64,000 nucleotides of DNA from Diphasiastrum complanatum (taxonomy: Eukaryota; Streptophyta; Lycopodiopsida; Lycopodiales; Lycopodiaceae). Both the position numbers and the translations under genes were made by a program. Shown piece by piece: positions 57,187 through 64,000 of the stretch. Each line of letters begins with the position of its first letter. Position 1 is the first letter of the stretch. The stretch spans positions 82,812,212 through 82,876,211 of the forward strand of contig CM055092.1 in NCBI GenBank assembly GCA_029204225.1, written 5' to 3'. Under the pieces are notes generated by a model. It searched no databases, was not told where the DNA came from, and worked only from the letters and a program-made list of their open reading frames with translations.

Positions 57187-57865
57187 TGATGAGAATCATG
57201 AGAAAAAAAATTCACCTAAACATTCTCGACTCTCCTTCGATATTCAGATGGAGTTCAGATGCAGTCGCTGAACATTGCCAGCTGAAACACTCCTACAATC
57301 CTCCAGAGGGTATTCAAGTACTACTGATCTACGTTCATAAAATTAATATAGCATTCGACTTCATTTCAACTAAGGTGTGGAATTCAAGGGAGAACAAGAA
57401 AACTCAGACATATTAAAATAAACAGCATAAGCATTCGACATTCAAGATCAGACACAACCAAAAAATAATCTATTGATTTTCTCTGGTTTCTTCAGAGCAC
57501 TGCATGCGAATCCACGTAGTGTGTTGGCGTGAGAGAAGCACGGTTCTCTCACGAGTAGTAGTCTCGCTTTACTAGCGGACAATCGGATCTTCTGATCCTA
57601 GACAGAATTGTCTTCTCGAACGCAGGCGGAGCTTCTGTCTGTTTTCGTCTTCTGCTTACTAGCATCAGACTCCTTCTTGTTCTTCTTTTCTTACATAGTT
57701 ACACACTGTGTATCCTATTGATATATGTCAAGTGTTATTCAGTAAGTACAGTCTCTCTATGCAAATCTAAGATTAGAGTGATTAACCATCTACAAATAAC
57801 CAGAGAATTATAAGAGTGGCAGTTTAGCCATGACCTAGGGAGTATCTGCTGACGTCATGCCATCA
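57187..57865 (-). repeat. Copia-2 LTR (upper)
   Basis: 679 bases, same ends as the lower LTR. It is followed by the 3' internal region of another unit rather than by flanking host DNA. Confidence 0.85.
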
Positions 57866-58371
<506 letters not shown>

Positions 58372-58384
58372 AGGCAAAATGCGG

Positions 58385-58566
58385 TGCATAAGATCTCTAA
58401 GTGCTATTTTGTGCAAAAATGAAGCCATATTCTATCCCAGAGCTCAACGTTGACAAACAGTGCTATTTTGTGCAAAAATAAAGCCATATTCTATCCCAGA
58501 GCTCAGCGTTGACAAACAGACAATAATCTGAAAAATTTTCCAACGAATGGAAGGCAGTAGATCGTT
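58385..58566. repeat. copy of the 43.9-kb repeat with 59-base tandem duplication
   Basis: Begins gtgcataagatctct. Tandem units start at 58401 and 58460. It ends 'ggcagtagatcgttga'. High similarity to 43908-44090 in the same orientation. Confidence 0.85.
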
Positions 58567-58573
58567 GATATAT

Positions 58574-59245
58574 CTATGAAAAAGGAATCATGTTAATGCC
58601 AAAAACAGTCCAAAAATCAAAGACAGTAACAATGTAGTACTGGCTTACCATAGCAGCTAAAAGTTGTTGTCCAGAGAGTGGTGGATGCGCGATCCTCCTT
58701 CCAAACCTCCCTCCAAACATGTCTCTGTCCGAGTTAATAATGAAAAAAAACTGTTGCACTATCTTGTAGTAAATATTTGAATCTGAAGAGCTAGGTGTGT
58801 AGTCGTGATCAATAAGAAAAGTATTGATCCTTTGAAACCATGCTCGAGCAGATTGCTTCAAGCCATAAAGTAGTGCCTTATGGAGTTTACACACCTGATT
58901 GTGTTTACCTTCGATAATATAACCTTTAGGTTTCACCGTGTAAATGTCTTCTTCAATAAATCCATTGAGATATATTGTCTATACATCCAATTGATGTATT
59001 TCCAAATCTGCAGCAGCAACAAATGATAATAAAAGTCGAATAGAAGAATGCTTGACTACTGGACTAAAAGTCTCAGTGTAATCGACGTTGTATACTTGAG
59101 AAAATTCTCTGGCGACAAGTCGGGCTTTTCTTATGTCGATGCTTCCATCTGCTTTGTACTTGACTTTGAAAATCCATTTGCAATCAACTATGTTTTTGCT
59201 AGCAGGTAATTCAACAATCGCCCATGTCTGGTTCTATGATTGAGA
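58574..59245 (-). pseudogene. copia RT fragment (different family)
   Basis: Minus strand, 59245 downward: DCKWIFKVKYKADGSIDIRK, then ARLVAREFSQVYNVDYTETF, LLLSFVAAADLEIHQLDV, a stop, YLNGFIEEDIY, LLYGLKQSARAWFQRINTFL and SSSDSNIYYKI. It then loses similarity just before the YVDD box. Distinct from Copia-2. No LTR seen. Confidence 0.8.
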
Positions 59246-61560
59246 CATTGGTCTTGGAGACAACTATGGAGAAATTGTAAAAATTTGGCCCAACGTGCTT
59301 CAACCAAATGTTCCAACCAAGCGCTCAACCAAATGTCCTACTTGAGTGCCCCAATCGAGTGCTCTCACAAAGTGCTACAATCACATCGACTTCAGTCGAA
59401 TATCTTGCTCAAGCTCCTACCAAATATTTCAACCAAGGGATTCTAGCCGAAGAATCACCTGAAGGGCACAACCAAAACTTTCAACCGCGTGATCCCACCA
59501 AGAGAAACAACCGAATTTTATCAGCTGAAGGTGCCCAGAACAAATGTGTTAGTCAAACTGAGCACTCATAAAAAATCATCCAAGTTTTGGCTAAGGAAAG
59601 TGTGTGCAACATCAACCAAAGATAAGGTTAAAAAAGCTAAAGTTGTTGGCCAACACGACAATAACAATGATGATGAAGAGGAAGGCAAATTGCAAACAAG
59701 ACGAATCACAGGACCAAAAGGACATCACCAGCCACTTCCTCATAATAGCTACAATGGATGGATACTCAGTGAGCACAGTCCCCAAGAGTGCAATCCCAAT
59801 CACCAACAGGGTCCCTACAAATCTTGACATCACCCCCTCGTGTACAACAAGAGGTTGATTCTATGGTAGCAATCCAATACCAACCACAGGCAACAGATTC
59901 ATGGAAGGGAGAAAGAGAGCTACCTGCAACCACACAAGTAGAAGATACACTTGTAGTTGACCCCACTCAAGAAGCAAAAAAAGAAGACAAAGACTAAGAA
60001 GATAGATGGGCAATCCAAATGGACTCAACCAAGAGAAGCACCCCAGTCAAAAACCTCAGGTCATGAGCATCAGGAAGATGGAGATCCTTCAAGAGGGGGA
60101 AGTACAAGTATTGGGTAATCAGTATTCTCCTTCAACCACTCCCACATCCACACCATCCACATTCCCATTAAACAATCCTCTTGCCACAACACATGTTTCT
60201 ACTTCCATGTCTATTATATCACCCACACCATCTACCAATGTCACCACCACCACCACCACCCTACCTTCCATGTTTCTATTTTCCACCATCTCACTATTCA
60301 TCTGAGAAATTCCTAGCCTTTTCAGACCCTAGTAGTCTTACCGAGGCAGCTAAGAGGTCATTGCAGTGTCTTGCGGAGACCAACTACCACCTACATTGGT
60401 TGGTCAGCCAGAAAGAAGATTTAAGAATGAAGGTGAAGCAGCAAGAAGAGATAATAAAGAAATAAAGAGAAAGAGCAAAGAGATCCAAGTCCAGCCACCT
60501 CAAGTACCTGCTATTGGAATGAAAAATATGTGCAGCTATTCAAGGAGAGGAGAGGGAGGCTGAAAAGGTCAATACAAAATAAAAGATCGAGCAACAAGAC
60601 AAGACATTGGCTGAGTCTCCACCTGAAGATGACAGTGGGCCTGTAGGACAAAGTGAGCTCCTCACCAAGTAAGTGGTGGTCAAAGCTCGACACTGCAAAG
60701 GTCTAAGGCTACAATTGTAGTAATATTAGTTCTTTTACCCTCCCACTAAGTCTCTAGCCAAGCCACCTACCAGAACCCTTTTCTCCTTCTAGCCAAATAC
60801 CCACCAATGACACCATCACCAGAGCATATCCAACCATTACCCAATAACATTGAAGTAAAATCCACCTCCTTGAAGACTGATAACCAAAGGTTTGTGCAAC
60901 CTACCAATCGAGAAGATTCTCCTCTTCTCGTCGAGATGAGTGTCGATGAGGCTGGGACTTCGACTGGGAGAAGAATTGAGAAAACACCCTGAAGTAGAAG
61001 GAGAATACAAAGAGTGCCAAGGCAATTGATGAATATCTGGCAAGACCTCCCATAAAACTAGAACCTACCAAGAAACCAGAAGTGAAACCATCCATGGTAG
61101 ATGCAAATAAAGAAGCCAATAGAGAGGCAAGTCAACTGGCCGATAATTCCTAGAATTGGACCTAATACTCCATTTAATGAGTATCAAGCAACATGGTTAA
61201 AGTTTGGACATATCTTTAAGGGTAGTTCTGACACAGTTGTATGAGAAAGTGCATCCTATTGCATATCCATTGCCTTTCTCATGACATTGGATTGCTACTG
61301 GGACAAAGGGCTGCTACCAATTTGGCTAAATGCCAACTAGCCGCTACAAGCTGAAAGCAAACACCTGATGATGGCAAGATTCTTCTTATCTAGGACCTAC
61401 TCCGTTGGGTATAAAAACGAGATTCATCACATTTGAAGCCATCATAAAGAAGATAGGCTACGAGAAGTCTCTTGACAAAAAAAAAGTCGAGAAAGAAAAA
61501 CAAGAGACGCTCAGTTATGTAGGGCTATCTTGACAAGCCATTGCCGATACATTTGATTTT
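59246..61560 (+). pseudogene. unrecognised degenerate coding region
   Basis: A long stretch of plus-strand coding-like blocks in shifting frames. Gln/Asn-rich NQGILAEESPEGHNQNFQPR lies near 59430 and a basic-acidic region (DNNNDDEEEGKLQTRRITGP) near 59660. A Pro/Thr/Ser-rich run lies at 60120-60290, a helical block (SLTEAAKRSLQCLAETNYHL) at 60330-60465, and NTPFNEYQATWLKFGHIFKG near 61160. A degenerate 'caaccaa' repeat opens the block (59297-59480). It may be a gag-like or captured gene; no domain is recognised. Confidence 0.35.
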
Positions 61561-62136
61561 GAGTAACAATGTTTTTATTCTTAGAACTATTTTGGTGTTG
61601 GGGGGGGGGGGAATCCATTATATTTAATAACCACGTTGACTTTGTAGACTGTGTGCAGGATCTCCTGGAGTTCTGCCTGGAACTTGCCTTACTCTGGAAG
61701 TCTGCAAACGTCATACACCGTCTACATCTTATAACAAGTTTCTATAAGGAAAAGGATGAACATATGTTGGTTCCACATCTGCAGCTTAAGCATTGATACG
61801 TAATGCTAATTGAAATTCAGGCTTAGGCTTGTTACAGATTGACATTGAGATTCGGTTGTTTTGAGCAAAGTACCAAATAATGAAATTCATGTGAAATAGC
61901 AGGGATCAGGTGTTTTTAGCATAGATTGCAATAAGAGACTATATTGGTACCTTGCACATTTTTTTAGCTTCCAAAGGATAGTATACAAAATGCTATGCCT
62001 GCAAACTCATTAAAACAAATTTCAAATTCTGGCTGGGAGTAAGATAATCATTTGAGAAATTTTGAAGCCCTTCGCATTGATAATAATTATTATTTTTAAA
62101 CTTGATTTGACAATGTGTTTTTTGTGCATGTTATAG
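61561..62136. other. G-run and intron-like upstream sequence
   Basis: A run of 12 G at 61600-61611. The 75-codon open frame at 61569-61796 (DFVDCVQDLLEFCLELALLW) is unassigned. From about 61800 to the acceptor at 62135 the sequence looks like an intron of the next gene. Confidence 0.35.
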
Positions 62137-63978
62137 GATCTCTAGAATCTGCTACAAACACTTTCACGAGATATTTTACATCTATCAGGTTGAGGTTTGG
62201 GGATTACCTTTTTGACTCCATATCTTCTGTCATGGAACCCATCCTGACCACCGAGGCAAAGGAAGAGGCGAAGCTAGCAGCAAAGCGTGTGATGTGGAGG
62301 TGACATTGAATGTTTTTAAATTTGCATGGTAAAATTTGTTTATGTGTTTTTTACTAATGTGATCCAACTTGATGTGTTCAATTGGACAGATATTTCTTTC
62401 ATCTTAAAGCGAAGCATGCTGTGGAGGAAATGCCTCAGGTAATGGATATGTGGAATCAAATCTCCATGAAGAAGGAGGTTTCTATGTACTCTGCAAAGGC
62501 CAATCTCGACAGAAAAAATGGCATGAGTGAGTGGGAAGTGAAGTTCTGTCCTTGGTGGATAGACTTCAAGGAGGGAGAATGTCCTCCCTCGGGAAAAACA
62601 CAATACCAGCTGCATGAGAAAGGACGTTTGGTTGTGGATGATGATGATGATGCAGCAATGACAGAGATGGCACTGAGTCCTTCCTTACTGCCGCTCCCGA
62701 GAAGCCTCAGGTTGTAGAGAAGAAGAGCAAGAAAAAAGTTGATGATGTTATGCAGCCTATAGACGTATTCACAACAACCTTTTAACTTTGCTCCATCTTC
62801 GTGTTTTCTTTTTGGTTAATTATTGCTTGTTTTGAATCTTATTCCATTTATAAGTCAAATGAGTTTTTGTTTTTATGTATAAGATACCATGCCTTACACG
62901 CTTGCTAAAAGAAGACGTGAGGAGTATGCATACATGAAAGTGGACATGGCAGGTGTTAAAACATGGTAAGGAAAGGATTATCTCATGGGAACAATCTACA
63001 AGAATATCAGGCCACGAAATGCTTTATGGAAAGAAATAATTCTTCCAGGAGGATTCGGAAAGGTAAGAGCACCACCTACAATGCCGACATCATTATTGTG
63101 GACTTGCCATCAGGGTACACAGTTGATGGTGTCATTGGCGGTGGGTCCATGTGGAACAAATGGTTTGATGAGACACTTGAGGCCAGCCTAGATATATGCA
63201 TGGTTGTATTGGACGACAGTGGTTGGACCATCCTTATCAGTCCCCCCACTCATAGATTGCAAGTTGAGATTCAGATCGGCCGACGAAAGTTGGCTATTCA
63301 GAGACGTGTTGTGCTGAGAGGAATTGAAAAATTTGGAAGAGGAGAGGATGGCATGAATGTAAGTTGTGATTTTTTCATTGCAAGTTTGTTCACATGCAAT
63401 GCTTGCATATTTATGAAAATTAATGCACTATAACTTGGATCTTCTTCGATACATATAGTTTCATAGTCATAAATTTGCTTGGAAGTATGTAAGCATGTGA
63501 CTATGTGAGTATAATTTCATAGTTATAAATTTGCTTGGAAGATCTATTTATGTAAGTATGTGAGTTGTTTGTTCTGACATAGTGTTGTCGTTATTTGTAG
63601 GTGGATGTATACCTTCTCTCGAGAAAAGGGTCCATGCCCTTAACTGACCGAAATCGGTCAAAGTATTTTGATATTGGTTTCGGTCAAAGTATTTTGATAT
63701 TGGCTTGTTAAATATGGATAGTGATATTTGGACACACTATTTGCCACATTCAGAGTGGTCTAAAGACACAAGGAACAATAGGCAAATACGCGGTAGTTTT
63801 GAAAAAAGTGAATATTTCATGTTATTCTTGCCTTTTGCATTCTGCCCCAAGGGTGGTGTGGCATTGGACCTACATGTAGGTGTAGGTACCTCAGTCCTTG
63901 CTGCTCGAAAGGCTGGTGTCCACCTTTTTGATATGGACAACGATGAAGAATGCATAAGTTGGTTGAAAGAGAATAGAG
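62137..63978 (+). pseudogene. methyltransferase-like multi-exon gene, broken by a 26-bp duplication; runs past the window
   Basis: Visible exons: 62137-62299 (RYFTSIRLRFGDYLFDSISS); 62400-about 62760 (KNGMSEWEVKFCPWWIDFKE); 62884-62965; 63049-63358 (NADIIIVDLPSGYTVDGVIG, MWNKWFDETLEASLD, LRGIEKFGRGEDGM); and 63601-63978 (LDLHVGVGTSVLAARKAG, then FDMDNDEECISWL). Donors GTAAGG, GTAAGT and GTGAGA and acceptors TTCCAG and TTGTAG fit in phase. DLPSGY and the LDLHVGVGTSVLAARKAG...D block resemble the catalytic and SAM-binding motifs of DNA-amino methyltransferases in beta-type order. The frame slips near 62655, and a 26-bp tandem copy at 63655-63706 shifts the last exon. Assignment is by motif only. 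Confidence 0.5.
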
Positions 63979-64000
63979 GTGAGACTTGATTGTCAGAAGA

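Noticed and set aside
62966-63048. A stop codon plus frameshift in the methyltransferase-like gene at 62967 and about 63060
   Set aside because: A GTAAGG donor and a TTCCAG acceptor define an 83-base intron that removes the stop and restores the frame, so no mutation need be assumed there.

Overview
This is nuclear DNA from a land plant. Several features show this: Ty1/copia elements primed by initiator tRNA-Met (TGGTATCAGAGC-type sites), a CACTA TNP2 remnant, a tRNA-derived TRIM, a cytosolic-type tRNA-Gln, and an intron-containing nuclear gene for a mitochondrial ribosomal protein. The AT-rich, gene-poor, deeply nested composition and very long (GA)n tracts suggest a large genome such as a fern or gymnosperm. 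The species cannot be fixed from sequence alone.

Layout. 1-8791: a plus-strand copia element (Copia-1; LTR end, primer site, RNase H and 3' LTR survive) split by a minus-strand Copia-2 copy (1092-5270) and by a decayed, intron-bearing gene for an unnamed transposase-like protein (5256-7165). 9240-10640: Helitron/Helentron remnant with a PIF1-type helicase tail followed by an EEP endonuclease. 10.7-14.5 kb: mostly non-coding, with a tandem duplication and a G-quadruplex tract. 14.5-14.84 kb: CACTA TNP2 remnant. 15.43-20.53 kb: Copia-3 with both LTRs, reverse transcriptase deleted, carrying an intact 402-bp TRIM (19478-19879) whose LTRs each contain a tRNA-like Pol III module. 21.7-23.26 kb: intact two-exon gene for mitochondrial ribosomal protein uL30. 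24.5-25.2 kb: copia fragment. 27.06-30.34 kb: non-LTR element with an N-terminal zinc finger, RT, a second zinc motif and a PD-(D/E)XK-like endonuclease region. 32.29-36.73 kb: Copia-4 with both LTRs, RT deleted. 38.2 kb: tRNA-Gln(CUG). MITE-like copies lie at 31.0, 38.95 and 39.4 kb. 42.2-44.2 kb: unrecognised coding-like exons. 44.8-45.85 kb: gypsy remnant. 46.0-47.26 kb: second copy of the transposase-like gene. 47.89-48.6 kb: an ORF starting with a copy of the histone H3 tail, then a Ser-Pro-rich stretch. 49-50.9 kb: unrecognised coding remnants. 50.9-52 kb: complex (GA)n array. 51.95-58.2 kb: tandemly arranged Copia-2 units sharing LTRs. 58.6-59.2 kb: another copia RT fragment. 59.2-61.6 kb: unrecognised degenerate coding DNA. 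62.1-64.0 kb: intron-containing methyltransferase-like gene broken by a 26-bp duplication and running off the window.

Only uL30m and the tRNA look clearly functional. The rest is mobile DNA at various stages of decay. The strongest candidates for something undescribed are the TRIM with tRNA-like LTRs, the transposase-like family present twice, the H3-tail-like ORF start, and the zinc-finger/restriction-like-endonuclease LINE.
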